Shown piece after piece: positions 41,469-50,366 of a stretch of DNA of 64,000 nt (its first letter is position 1; each line of letters begins with the position of its first letter). Made by a program: the position numbers and the translations under genes. The stretch comes from HGM04593 sp045646965 (GTDB lineage Bacteria; Bacteroidota; Bacteroidia; Bacteroidales; Bacteroidaceae): positions 11,150 to 75,149 of the forward strand of contig JAZRLR010000013.1 of the NCBI GenBank assembly GCA_045646965.1, given 5' to 3'. Below the pieces are notes generated by a model. The model ran no database searches, had not been told where the DNA came from, and saw nothing but the letters and a program-made list of their open reading frames with translations.

Positions 41469-42650
41469 CTATTCCACATAGAGTACGAGTCCTTTGAGGT
41501 ACTCTCCCTCGGGGTGGTAAATGTTTACGGGGTGGTCCGACGGCTGTGTGAGCTGGTGCAGGATGCGCACGTTTCTCTTTGCCATAGCTGCGGCGGTGAA
41601 GACTGCGGTGCGGAAGTTCTCTTTGCTCACCACCTGCGAGCAGGAGAAGGTGAAGAGTATGCCGCCGGGCTGTATCTTCTCTATCGCCTTGGCGTTGAGG
41701 CGGCGGTAGCCTATGAGGGCGTTGCGCAGCGAGTCGCGGTGCTTGGCAAATGCGGGCGGGTCGAGGATAATGAGGTCGTAGTTGTTACCCATACGCTCAA
41801 GGTAGTCGAATGCATCCTCGGCGTAGGCGGCGTGGCGCTTGTCGTCGGGGAAGTTGATTGCTACGTTGGCGTTTGTGAGGTCGATAGCCTTTGCCGAGCA
41901 ATCGACAGAGTGTACCACTTCGGCTCCGCCGCGCAGCGCGTAGATGCTGAAGCCGCCTGTGTAGCAGAACATATTGAGGAGCTTGCGTCCCTTGGCATAT
42001 TTCTCGAGGAGTGAGCGGTTCTCGCGCTGGTCTACAAAGAAGCCCGTTTTCTGTCCGCGTATCCAGTCGATGTGGAATTTGAGGCCATACTCTGTGGAGA
42101 TGTTTGCCGCATCGCTTCCCATAATGTAGCCGTTGTCTTTGGTGATATCGGCCTTGTAGGGGAGGGTGGTCTCCGATTTGTAGTATATGTTTTTCAGTTT
42201 GTCGCCCAGGGTGTTTTTAAGTGCCTCGGCTACTTCGCCGCGGTTTACGTGCATACCCACGCTATGTGCCTGCATAACGGCTGTTTCGCCATATATGTCC
42301 ACGATGAGCCCGGGCAGCGAGTCGCCCTCGCCGTGTACGAGGCGGTAGGTGTCGTTGTCGGGGCGCGACGCTATGCCTGTGCGGCAGCGCAGGTCGTAGG
42401 CGGTGGCTATGCGGCGGTTCCAGAACTCCTGGTCGATGGATTCGTCGTTGAATGTGAGCACTCGCACTGTGATGCTGCCTATCTGTATGTGACCGCGGGC
42501 GATGAACTCTCCGCTGTTTGTGTATACGGTTACGATGTCTCCCTCTTCGGGATTGCCCTCGGTGCGCTGTATCGCTCCCGAGAATATCCACGGGTGGAAG
42601 CGGCGGAGTGACTCCTCTTTGCCGCGTTTGAGTGTTACACGTTTTTCCAT
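41469..42650 (-). CDS. RlmI-like class I rRNA cytosine-C5 methyltransferase
   Basis: A 393-residue AdoMet-dependent enzyme. The N-terminal PUA domain covers about 1-75 (VTLKRGKEESLRRFHPWIFSGAI in content). After the middle domain (QKTGFFVDQRENR, about 205) comes the Rossmann methyltransferase with NMFCYTGGFSIYALRGGA, ILDPPAFAKHRDS and FTFSCSQVVSKENF, where the FSCS Cys is the catalytic nucleophile. This is the layout of RlmI, which makes m5C1962 in 23S rRNA. It is the last gene of a three-gene minus-strand operon after DUF5063 and the exonuclease, starting 4 bases after the exonuclease stop. Confidence 0.9.
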   Translation of the reverse strand: MEKRVTLKRGKEESLRRFHPWIFSGAIQRTEGNPEEGDIVTVYTNSGEFIARGHIQIGSITVRVLTFNDESIDQEFWNRRIATAYDLRCRTGIASRPDNDTYRLVHGEGDSLPGLIVDIYGETAVMQAHSVGMHVNRGEVAEALKNTLGDKLKNIYYKSETTLPYKADITKDNGYIMGSDAANISTEYGLKFHIDWIRGQKTGFFVDQRENRSLLEKYAKGRKLLNMFCYTGGFSIYALRGGAEVVHSVDCSAKAIDLTNANVAINFPDDKRHAAYAEDAFDYLERMGNNYDLIILDPPAFAKHRDSLRNALIGYRRLNAKAIEKIQPGGILFTFSCSQVVSKENFRTAVFTAAAMAKRNVRILHQLTQPSDHPVNIYHPEGEYLKGLVLYVE

Positions 42651-42654
42651 TGTG

Positions 42655-43239
42655 CTATTTTTCTGCTTGTTTTAGTCGGTTGTATATATTGAGGCACGCC
42701 CACGCGTCGGTGGCGGCATACTGCTTCTGCTTGTCGGTGAGCACGTCCTGCTCCCAGTTGCTCAACTGCTGGCTTTTGGAGATGCGCTCGCCAAATATTA
42801 TTGCGTAAATCTTTTGCAGGCTCATCTCTTGTATGCCGAATTTATCGACATATTTCTGCAGGTCGAAAAAACCTCCTGCCTTGAAACGGCGGCGGCGCGA
42901 GAGTGCCTGGTAGTCGTCGTGCAGTGAGACGCCCACTTTTATTATCTCTTTGTTCTCGAGGAGCGCGACAAGGGAGTCGGGCATTCCTGTGCGGCACAGG
43001 CGTATGAGAAAACAAGTGTCGGCGGTAGACAGCTGTAGCAGAGATACGTTGTAGTGCACTCCCTTGCGGAAGGCGGGGCGTGTCTCTGTGTCTATGCCCA
43101 GGATTTTCTCTTTTGAGAGTGCTGTCACGGCTTTGTCTACATCGCCCGCGGTGTCAATGGTTATTATGCGGCCGGGGTAGAGGAGTGTGGGCATTGTGGC
43201 AATCTCGCTCTTTTCTATGTGTGCATTAAAAATTGTCAT
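42655..43239 (-). CDS. RNase D-like 3'-5' exonuclease domain protein
   Basis: A 194-residue DEDDy exonuclease domain standing alone, without the HRDC domains of full RNase D. The four acidic residues are seen as LGIDTETRP (about 49-54), SLHDDYQAL (about 105) and KQYAATDAWACLNIY (about 173-182, with Tyr and the last Asp). The start at 43239 overlaps the DUF5063 gene by 14 bases; an internal ATG at 43194 is an alternative. It likely trims RNA or single-stranded DNA ends; substrate is not known. Confidence 0.88.
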   Translation of the reverse strand: MTIFNAHIEKSEIATMPTLLYPGRIITIDTAGDVDKAVTALSKEKILGIDTETRPAFRKGVHYNVSLLQLSTADTCFLIRLCRTGMPDSLVALLENKEIIKVGVSLHDDYQALSRRRRFKAGGFFDLQKYVDKFGIQEMSLQKIYAIIFGERISKSQQLSNWEQDVLTDKQKQYAATDAWACLNIYNRLKQAEK

Positions 43240-43777
43240 TGTCGCTCTCTTCTTCGTCGGGTGCGGTGTTGTATTTTATTTCGTGGAGGGCACGCAGGGT
43301 GTTTACCAGCCTTTGTCCCCAGTATTGGCGGAAGTGGTCGTTGCAGTCGATGATTGCGTCGTGCATAGTTTCGTTTATGCCCACCTGAAACAGCGATACA
43401 AAGTTTTTTATATCCTGATAAATGTCGGCGAGGTCCTCGGAGATGGTTTTTGTGACGGGGGTGTCGCTGTATTTCATCTCCTCGACAAATACATCGAGAT
43501 AGGTGTCTTTGTCGCCAAGCAACTCGCTGATGTTTATGCGCAGAATCTCGTAGCTGTCCTCCGATACAAAGTCTTGCAGGTCTTCGTCGCTCAATCGCTC
43601 CTCGTCGGGCAGCATCTGGGCCTTGAGGTAGAGGAGCGGCAGCAGCTTGAGCAGCGTGCCTGTGAACTCTTTGCGTGTGTGCTCGGTTGTCTGTTCCAAA
43701 TATGCGCAGAACTCTGCGGCTACGGTTACAAATTCTATCGTGTTGCGCTGAAATACTATGTCTCTGCTCTCTTCCAT
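43226..43777 (-). CDS. DUF5063 domain protein
   Basis: A 183-residue, acidic, all-helical cytosolic protein (FVTVAAEFCAYLEQ at the start, KLLPLLYLKAQMLPD about 44-58, then DIYQDIKNFVSLFQVG and HFRQYWGQRLVNTLRALHEI). The pattern fits DUF5063, a family whose function is not known. It is the first gene of the transcript with the RNase D-like exonuclease (14-base overlap) and the RlmI-like methyltransferase, suggesting a link to RNA metabolism by position only. Confidence 0.8.
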   Translation of the reverse strand: MEESRDIVFQRNTIEFVTVAAEFCAYLEQTTEHTRKEFTGTLLKLLPLLYLKAQMLPDEERLSDEDLQDFVSEDSYEILRINISELLGDKDTYLDVFVEEMKYSDTPVTKTISEDLADIYQDIKNFVSLFQVGINETMHDAIIDCNDHFRQYWGQRLVNTLRALHEIKYNTAPDEEESDNDNF

Positions 43778-43933
43778 ACTCTTTGCCTTGTGAATTTTTA
43801 CTGCTGTCTGTAATTTTGCTGCGAAGTTACAAAAAATAGCGGAGCTATGGAGGTGTGGTATCTGTTTTTTTTATATCTTCGCGATGTTTATGCCTTTTTA
43901 TTATATTAGGTAGAATGTTTATTATCGTATTTT

Positions 43934-46447
43934 ATGGCAAAGAAAAATAATACACGCGACAAAATTTCCTTTATCGAAAAGACCAAGGCAGCCTTTGAAA
44001 ATCCGAATGTGCTCTTTATTCTGGGGCTTCTGTTCGGTGCCATAGCTGTGTTTCTGTGCAGTTCTTTTCTTTCGTTCTTCTCGTCGGGCGGTGCCGACCA
44101 GAGTGTGATTGATGCGGTGGCCGAGGGTTCCGAGGCTGCCAAGGAGGCTGTGGAAAATACTTCGGGCCGTGGCGGTGCCATAGTGGCCGATTTTCTTGTG
44201 AACCGCTGTTTCGGCTGGGCGTCGGTGCTTGTGGTGCCTCTGCTTGTGGCGGTGATGTTGCGCCTGATGAATATACGTCGCCCCGATATGCTCAAGTGGT
44301 TCATAGCCACTGTTTTCGGCATTGTGTGGGGCTCGGTTTTCTTTGCATTCTTCCTTGGAGACTTCTTTTCGGGCAGTTTTGTTTCGCCCGGTGGTAATCA
44401 CGGCGAGTTTATATCGGCGTGGCTCACCGACAAAGTGGGCGTAGTGGGTGTAGTGCTCGTGCTTGTGATAACTCTTGTGGTTTTTATGACATACCTCACC
44501 CGCGAGACTATTACCTGGTTGCAGAAGGCTTTTTCTTTCAGTTTCTTGCCCAAATTGAATTCCGAAGAAGAGTCTGTGCGCGACGAAGAGGATACTGTAG
44601 AGGAATCTGCAGCCGAAACACCTGCGGAGGAGACTCTCGCCGACGAAGAGAACTCTCTTGTGGCGGAATATGAGCTTGAAACCGAGGATGAAACCCCTGT
44701 GGAGGTTGCCGAGGAGGAACTTGACGTAACTCCCGAGGAGGACGAGGATGAGCCCGAAGAACTGAGAATTGTGGAGCCCGAAGAGGAGGAAGAGGAAGCT
44801 GATGCGTCGGCTATGTTCGACGCAATATCACGTAACTGCGGTGCTTCGACAGAGCAGGGCGGTGAGATAAAGATGGAAGTCGAGGAGGTTGAGGACGATG
44901 ATATGGGTGGCAAAATGTTGCGCCCCATAAACCCCCGTGACGAATTGAGCTATTACAAGCCGCCTACCGTGGATTTGCTCGACAAATATGAGCAGACTGC
45001 GCACGCGATAGATATGAACGAGCAGAACGCGAATAAAGAGAAAATCGTGGAGGTGCTGCGTAACTTTGAAATCAAGATAAGCTCTATAAAAGCGACCGTG
45101 GGCCCCACAATTACGCTCTACGAGATTACTCCCGCGCCCGGTATCCGCATTTCGAAGATAAAGAATCTCGAAGACGATATAGCTATGAGTCTCTCGGCAC
45201 TCTGTATTCGTATCATTGCTCCCATTCCCGGTAAGGGTACCGTGGGTATCGAGGTGCCCAACGCTCACAAGCAGATTGTGCCTATGGCGTCGCTGCTCAA
45301 CAGTCGTAAGTATAAAGAGACAGATATGGCGTTGCCGCTTGCGCTCGGAAAGACAATCTCGAACGATGTCTTTATGGTGGATATGGCAAAGATGCCTCAC
45401 CTGCTTGTGGCCGGTGCTACAGGTATGGGTAAGTCGGTGGGACTTAATGCGATAATTACCTCGCTTCTCTATAAGATGCACCCCGCATATCTGAAATTTG
45501 TTATGGTAGACCCCAAGATGGTGGAGTTGAGCCTTTACAATGTGCTCGAGAAGCATTTCCTTGCAAAACTTGAGGGCGAGGATGAACCTATTATTACCGA
45601 TGTGCACAAGGTGGTGCGCACGCTAAAATCGCTCTGCGTGGAGATGGATAATCGTTACAAACTATTGCAGATGGCGTCGGTGCGCTCGGTGAAAGAGTAT
45701 AACGAGAAGTATCTTAATAAAGAACTTCTCCCCACAAAAGGACACCGCTTTATGCCTTATATCGTTGTGATAATCGACGAGTATGGCGACCTTATGATGA
45801 CCGCAGGCCGTGAGGTGGAACAGCCTATCGCGCGTATCGCGCAGAAAGCCCGTGCCGTGGGTATTCATATGATTATTGCGACACAGCGTCCCACTACAAA
45901 TATTATCACAGGTACCATAAAAGCGAACTTCCCTGCGCGTATGGCTTTCCGAGTAATCTCGGTTATCGACTCGCGCACTATTCTCGACCGTCAGGGTGCA
46001 AATCAGTTGCAGGGACGTGGTGATATGCTCTTCCTTGCGGGTAACGACCCCGTGCGTGTGCAGTGTGCCCTTGTGGAGACCAAGGAGGTGGAGCGCGTGT
46101 GTGCTCACATTGCGAAGCAGCAGGGTTATCCCTCGGCTTATATTTTGCCCGAGCCTGACGAAGCTCCTGCCGACGGCGGAGGTGGCTCTTCGGCACGCGG
46201 AGACTTCTCGTCGGACAAGCTCGACCCTCTCTTTGCCGAGGCGGCACGCACTGTGGTGCTTCAGCAGCAGGGTTCCACTTCTCTGATTCAGCGCAAGTTC
46301 AACGTGGGCTTTAACCGCGCGGGCCGCATTATGGACCAGCTCTGCCAGACAGGTATCGTGGGCGAGCAGGAGGGTAGCAAGCCGCGTCAGGTGCTCTGTG
46401 CCGATGAGGCCGACCTTGAATTCCGTCTGAAACAGTTATTGCAGTAA
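43934..46447 (+). CDS. ftsK: DNA translocase FtsK/SpoIIIE
   Basis: An 837-residue septal DNA pump for chromosome dimer resolution and segregation. Four membrane helices lie within the first 190 residues. A very acidic linker (about 205-315, Glu/Asp runs) follows, then the alpha/beta motor: GPTITLYEITPAPGIRISKI (about 390), Walker A GATGMGKSVGLN (about 494), Walker B YIVVIIDEYGDLMM (about 612), and the winged-helix gamma domain from about 763 (FAEAARTVV, then RAGRIMDQLCQTGIVG) that reads polarity sequences. It heads an operon with the LolA-like protein (19-base gap) and trxB. Confidence 0.96.
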   Translation: MAKKNNTRDKISFIEKTKAAFENPNVLFILGLLFGAIAVFLCSSFLSFFSSGGADQSVIDAVAEGSEAAKEAVENTSGRGGAIVADFLVNRCFGWASVLVVPLLVAVMLRLMNIRRPDMLKWFIATVFGIVWGSVFFAFFLGDFFSGSFVSPGGNHGEFISAWLTDKVGVVGVVLVLVITLVVFMTYLTRETITWLQKAFSFSFLPKLNSEEESVRDEEDTVEESAAETPAEETLADEENSLVAEYELETEDETPVEVAEEELDVTPEEDEDEPEELRIVEPEEEEEEADASAMFDAISRNCGASTEQGGEIKMEVEEVEDDDMGGKMLRPINPRDELSYYKPPTVDLLDKYEQTAHAIDMNEQNANKEKIVEVLRNFEIKISSIKATVGPTITLYEITPAPGIRISKIKNLEDDIAMSLSALCIRIIAPIPGKGTVGIEVPNAHKQIVPMASLLNSRKYKETDMALPLALGKTISNDVFMVDMAKMPHLLVAGATGMGKSVGLNAIITSLLYKMHPAYLKFVMVDPKMVELSLYNVLEKHFLAKLEGEDEPIITDVHKVVRTLKSLCVEMDNRYKLLQMASVRSVKEYNEKYLNKELLPTKGHRFMPYIVVIIDEYGDLMMTAGREVEQPIARIAQKARAVGIHMIIATQRPTTNIITGTIKANFPARMAFRVISVIDSRTILDRQGANQLQGRGDMLFLAGNDPVRVQCALVETKEVERVCAHIAKQQGYPSAYILPEPDEAPADGGGGSSARGDFSSDKLDPLFAEAARTVVLQQQGSTSLIQRKFNVGFNRAGRIMDQLCQTGIVGEQEGSKPRQVLCADEADLEFRLKQLLQ

Positions 46448-46466
46448 TTTCGTTAATTGTGTAAAT

Positions 46467-47102
46467 ATGATGAAAAAAAATATCTTCACAGCTCTTTTTC
46501 TTATGCTTCTGCCTGTCGTGATGCTCACGGCACAGAATCGGTCTGCGGTGCAGCTGCTCGAAAAGGCTGTCGCAAATATCAAAGCCGATGCGGCCGTGCA
46601 GATGCAGTTCGATTATGTGATTTACGACGAAATGGGCTCTGAACAATATGCCGACAATGGCAGTTTAAAGCTCGACGGCAACTGCTATACTCTCTTTGTG
46701 TCGCCTATGCGCTTGTGGTGCGACGGTGCGATGCAGTGGAGTTATATGGCGTCGGCTAATGAAATATATGTCACCGAGGCGGGCTCCGAAGAGGCGCAGG
46801 CCTACAATCCTGTCTATTTGATGGGGCTTTATAAAAATGGTTACGCGGCGTCTCTCAAAAGTGCCGGAGAGAAGAGTGTTGTGACGCTCGACGCGACCGA
46901 TGGCGGCTCCTATTTATATAAGGTGGAAATTACGCTCGACACAGAGAGCCTGCGCCCCGCAGCGTTGCGTCTCTATATGGAGGGGCAGGGCAGCATCTGT
47001 GTCACGATAAGTGACTACAAACCCAAATGTCGTTTCGAGAAGCGTGTATACAGCTGTCCGACAGAAGATTATCCGTCGGCCGAAATTGTGGATATGAGAT
47101 AA
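46467..47102 (+). CDS. LolA-like periplasmic lipoprotein carrier
   Basis: A 211-residue exported protein with a signal peptide (1-22, ending LTAQ). The mature part is a LolA-like incomplete beta-barrel: an amphipathic helix (SAVQLLEKAVANIKA), strands with QMQFDYVIYDEMG, the FVSPMRLWCDGAMQWSYMA strand pair typical of Bacteroidales LolA homologues, and a C-terminal EDYPSAEIVDMR. It lies between ftsK and trxB, the same position as in Bacteroides. It should shuttle lipoproteins from the inner to the outer membrane. Confidence 0.85.
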   Translation: MMKKNIFTALFLMLLPVVMLTAQNRSAVQLLEKAVANIKADAAVQMQFDYVIYDEMGSEQYADNGSLKLDGNCYTLFVSPMRLWCDGAMQWSYMASANEIYVTEAGSEEAQAYNPVYLMGLYKNGYAASLKSAGEKSVVTLDATDGGSYLYKVEITLDTESLRPAALRLYMEGQGSICVTISDYKPKCRFEKRVYSCPTEDYPSAEIVDMR

Positions 47103-47118
47103 ATTAAATTGTAAAAAT

Positions 47119-48057
47119 ATGAGAAAAACTAAATGTTTGATTATCGGTTCGGGCCCTGCGGGATATACCGCGGCTATCTATGCATCGCGTGCCAACTTGT
47201 CGCCTATCCTTTATGAGGGCATTCAGCCCGGCGGACAGCTCACGCAGACAACCGTAATTGAGAACTTCCCCGGCTTCCCCTTGGGAATAACCGGCAGTGA
47301 GCTTATGGATAATATGCGTAAGCAGGCTATAAACGTGGGTGCCGATGTCTGCTCGGGCAGCGTCACCGATGTCGATTTTGAGACACTTCCCTACAAGGTG
47401 ACTATAGACGACGGAAGTGTGATTGAGGCCGACACGGTTATCATTGCAACCGGTGCTGCAGCCAAGTATCTCGGTCTTTCCGACGAGATAAAATATCAGG
47501 GTATGGGCGTGAGCGCCTGCGCTACCTGCGACGGTTTCTTCTATCGCAAAAAAGTTGTTGCGGTAGTGGGCGGCGGCGACACAGCCTGCGAGGAGGCTAA
47601 CTATCTTGCCTCGCTTGCGGCAAAGGTCTATCTCATTGTGCGCAAGCCTTATCTGCGTGCTTCAAAGGCTATGCAGGACCGCGTGCTTGCCAATCCCAAG
47701 ATTGAGGTGCTCTTTGAGCATAACACCGAGGGACTCTTTGGTGAGGACGGAGTAGAGGGCGTGCATCTTGTGAAACGCAAGGGTGAGGCCGACGAGAAAC
47801 ACTATGACCTCTCAATCGACGGATTCTTCCTTGCGATAGGTCACAAGCCCAACAGCGATATATTCAAGAAATATCTCAAAACCGACGAAACGGGTTACTT
47901 TGTACCTGCCGACGCAAGCGGTGTGAAGACTTTGGTTCCCGGTGTGTTTGTAGCGGGCGATGTAGCCGATCCTCACTATCGTCAGGCAATCAACGCAGCT
48001 GCCAGCGGCTGTCGTGCGGCTATGGAGGCAGAGCGCTATCTCTCGCACAAGGATTAA
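47119..48057 (+). CDS. trxB: Thioredoxin-disulfide reductase
   Basis: A 312-residue flavoprotein that reduces thioredoxin with NADPH. FAD-binding GSGPAGYTAAIYASRA (about 11), redox-active Cys pair in SACATCDGFFYR (about 134-137), NADPH-binding VVGGGDTACEEANYLA (about 150), and the C-terminal VFVAGDVADPHYRQAINAAASG FAD motif. Full length. The gap to the LolA-like gene is 16 bases, so trxB is the third gene of the ftsK operon. The spacer after it carries the rplU promoter. Confidence 0.96.
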   Translation: MRKTKCLIIGSGPAGYTAAIYASRANLSPILYEGIQPGGQLTQTTVIENFPGFPLGITGSELMDNMRKQAINVGADVCSGSVTDVDFETLPYKVTIDDGSVIEADTVIIATGAAAKYLGLSDEIKYQGMGVSACATCDGFFYRKKVVAVVGGGDTACEEANYLASLAAKVYLIVRKPYLRASKAMQDRVLANPKIEVLFEHNTEGLFGEDGVEGVHLVKRKGEADEKHYDLSIDGFFLAIGHKPNSDIFKKYLKTDETGYFVPADASGVKTLVPGVFVAGDVADPHYRQAINAAASGCRAAMEAERYLSHKD

Positions 48058-48080
48058 TTGATTAAAAAGTTGAATAAAAG

Positions 48081-48113
48081 TTTCTTTGAATAGAAAATTT
48101 TAGTTATCTTTGC
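48081..48113 (+). promoter_or_regulatory. Promoter of rplU-rpmA and its leader
   Basis: TTTC (48081-48084), 20-base spacer, TATCTTTGC (48105-48113). The leader of about 80 bases has a GTGCTC/GAGCGCAC hairpin around 48147-48167. Whether it is a ribosomal-protein autoregulatory leader cannot be told from one sequence. Confidence 0.65.
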
Positions 48114-48199
48114 AGCCGATTTTAGTCCGAAGGGGTTGAAGAAGATGTGCTCACGAAGAGCGCACACCTCGCGGAAATCACAATAAAAGCTATAAATAA

Positions 48200-48589
48200 A
48201 TGTACGCAATTGTTGAGATTAACGGACAGCAGTTCAAGGCAGAGGCCGGCAAAAAGCTGTACGTGCACCACATCAAAGGTGCGCAGAATGACACAACCGT
48301 AGAGTTTGATCGCGTGTTGTTGTTGGATAATGAGGGTGCTGTAACAGTGGGTGCTCCCACCGTAGAAGGCGCTAAAGTAGTTTGCTATATCGGCAATGTT
48401 CGTGAGATGAAGCAGACACGCAAGTCAAAGGACGGTCAGAACATCGTTACTACACGTGTTATCGATCCTACTTTGGTTAAAGGTGACAAGGTGCTTGTAT
48501 TCCACAAACGTCGTCGCAAAGGTTACCGCAAATTGAACGGTCACCGTCAGCAGTTTACAGAGTTAGTTGTTAAAGAAATTATCGGTTAA
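48200..48589 (+). CDS. rplU: 50S ribosomal protein L21 with an internal insertion
   Basis: A 129-residue L21. The start (MYAIVEINGQQFKAEAG) and end (RRRKGYRKLNGHRQQFTEL) are standard, but the protein is about 24 residues longer than the 103-105 residues usual for L21. The extra residues lie in the loop between about 64 and 90 (NVREMKQTRKSKDGQNIVTT in content), basic and hydrophilic, in frame and with normal codon use. rpmA follows after 20 bases, the universal L21-L27 pair. Confidence 0.96.
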   Translation: MYAIVEINGQQFKAEAGKKLYVHHIKGAQNDTTVEFDRVLLLDNEGAVTVGAPTVEGAKVVCYIGNVREMKQTRKSKDGQNIVTTRVIDPTLVKGDKVLVFHKRRRKGYRKLNGHRQQFTELVVKEIIG

Positions 48590-48609
48590 TTTTTTAAAAA
48601 AGAAGTATT

Positions 48610-48876
48610 ATGGCACATAAAAAAGGTGTTGGTAGTTCAAAGAACGGACGCGAATCAGCAAGCCAGAGACTTGGTGTTAAGATCTGGGGTGGTCAGGTAT
48701 GTAAAGCCGGTAATATCATCGTTCGTCAGCGTGGTACAGTACACTATCCCGGTGCAAACATCGGTATGGGTAGCGATCATACTCTCTACGCTTTGATTGA
48801 CGGCGTTGTAACTTTCAAACGCGGTAAGAACGACAAGAGCTATGTTTCTGTCGCTCCTTTCGCAGAGAAAAACTAA
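48610..48876 (+). CDS. rpmA: 50S ribosomal protein L27
   Basis: An 88-residue ribosomal protein starting MAHKKGVGSSKNGRES, without the cleavable N-terminal extension found in Firmicutes, with the core GNIIVRQRGTVHYPGANIGMG. Its N-terminal tail reaches the peptidyl transferase centre. Encoded 20 bases after rplU and followed by a terminator. Confidence 0.98.
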   Translation: MAHKKGVGSSKNGRESASQRLGVKIWGGQVCKAGNIIVRQRGTVHYPGANIGMGSDHTLYALIDGVVTFKRGKNDKSYVSVAPFAEKN

Positions 48877-48900
48877 TTTAGGAAAGTTATCCTGACAGAT

Positions 48901-48932
48901 AAAACAGAGACAGCTGTGGCTGTCTCTGTTTT
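48901..48932 (+). terminator. Terminator of rplU-rpmA
   Basis: 13-bp stem (48901-48913 and 48920-48932) followed by further T residues, 25 bases after the L27 stop. Confidence 0.9.
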
Positions 48933-49063
48933 TTTTATTGCTTGAGGGTATTTTTTCTTTGTCAAGCTGTTAAAAGATTAAAATTAATTGTACCTTTGTG
49001 AGATAATGGGTGCCGACGCGCTGTGTCGGCCGTAAATGGATAATTAAATACAAAATAAGATAT

Positions 49064-50338
49064 ATGCTTACGCTTAAAGTTATTGCCCAGGAGACCGAAA
49101 AGGTGATAAAGGGCTTGGAGAAAAAGCATTTCAAGAATGCTAAAGAGACAATCGAGAAGGTGCTCGAGTGTGACAAGGCGCGTCGTGCAGCACAGACAGA
49201 GCTCGACAGCGTGCTCGCGCAGAACAAACAGCTTGCCGCAAAAATAGGTCAGTTGATGAAAGAGAAAAACGCAGAGGAGGCCGAGAAGGTGAAAGCCGAG
49301 GTGGCAACCCTCAAGGAGACCGCAAAGGCTTTGCAGGAGAAGATGGACGCTGCTGCAGCCGATGTGCAGGCGTTGCTCTATACAATCCCCAACCTCCCCT
49401 ACGACGAGGTGCCCGAGGGTACCACAGCCGAGGACAATGTGGTTGAGAAGAGCGGAGGTCTTGAGACACCCCTGCCCGAGAACGCTCTTCCTCACTGGGA
49501 GCTTGCAAAGAAATACGACCTCATCGACTTTGACCTCGGTGTTAAAATCACAGGCGCAGGTTTCCCCGTGTACAAAGGAAAGGGTGCGCAGTTGCAGCGT
49601 GCGCTCATAAATTTCTTCCTCGACGAGGCACGCAAGGCCGGTTACATCGAGATTATGCCTCCTACCGTGGTAAATGCCGCATCGGGCTTTGGTACAGGTC
49701 AGTTGCCCGACAAAGAGGGACAGATGTATCACTGCGGTCTTGATGACCTCTACCTCATTCCCACAGCCGAGGTGCCTGTGACAAATATCTACCGCGACGT
49801 GATTCTCGACGAGAAACAGCTCCCCATAAAGAACTGTGCTTACACACAGTGCTTCCGCCGCGAGGCAGGCTCTTATGGCAAGGATGTGCGCGGTCTTAAC
49901 CGTCTGCACGAGTTCTCAAAGATTGAGATTGTGCGCATAGACACTCCAGAGCACAGCAAGGAGTCGCACAAAGAGATGCTCGAGCACGTCGAGGGCCTGC
50001 TGCAGAAACTTGAGCTTCCTTATCGCATCTTGCGTCTTTGCGGTGGCGATATGAGCTTCACCGCGGCTCTCTGCTTCGACTTCGAGGTATATTCAGAGGC
50101 ACAGAAACGCTGGCTCGAGGTGAGCTCGGTGTCAAACTTCGACAACTACCAGGCCAACCGTCTCAAATGCCGTTACCGCACAGCCGACAAAAAGACAGAG
50201 CTCTGCCACACACTCAACGGCTCGGCGCTTGCATTGCCCCGTATAGTTGCGGCTCTGCTCGAGAACAACCAGACACCCGAGGGTATAAAGATTCCCGCCG
50301 TGCTCGTTCCCTACTGCGGATTTGAGATTATCGACTAA
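49064..50338 (+). CDS. serS: Seryl-tRNA synthetase
   Basis: A 424-residue class II synthetase that charges tRNA-Ser. Start ATG 49064 (MLTLKVIAQETEKV); the in-frame codons upstream lie in the leader. An N-terminal coiled-coil arm (about 30-100) binds the long variable arm of tRNA. Catalytic motifs: TAEVPVTNIYRD (about 225), motif 2 CFRREAGSYGKDVRGLNRLHEF (about 262) and motif 3 LNGSALALPRIVAALLEN (about 385). Full length. The next gene starts 28 bases on. Confidence 0.97.
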   Translation: MLTLKVIAQETEKVIKGLEKKHFKNAKETIEKVLECDKARRAAQTELDSVLAQNKQLAAKIGQLMKEKNAEEAEKVKAEVATLKETAKALQEKMDAAAADVQALLYTIPNLPYDEVPEGTTAEDNVVEKSGGLETPLPENALPHWELAKKYDLIDFDLGVKITGAGFPVYKGKGAQLQRALINFFLDEARKAGYIEIMPPTVVNAASGFGTGQLPDKEGQMYHCGLDDLYLIPTAEVPVTNIYRDVILDEKQLPIKNCAYTQCFRREAGSYGKDVRGLNRLHEFSKIEIVRIDTPEHSKESHKEMLEHVEGLLQKLELPYRILRLCGGDMSFTAALCFDFEVYSEAQKRWLEVSSVSNFDNYQANRLKCRYRTADKKTELCHTLNGSALALPRIVAALLENNQTPEGIKIPAVLVPYCGFEIID

Positions 50339-50366
50339 AATAGAATAAACGACAAAAACTACCGAT

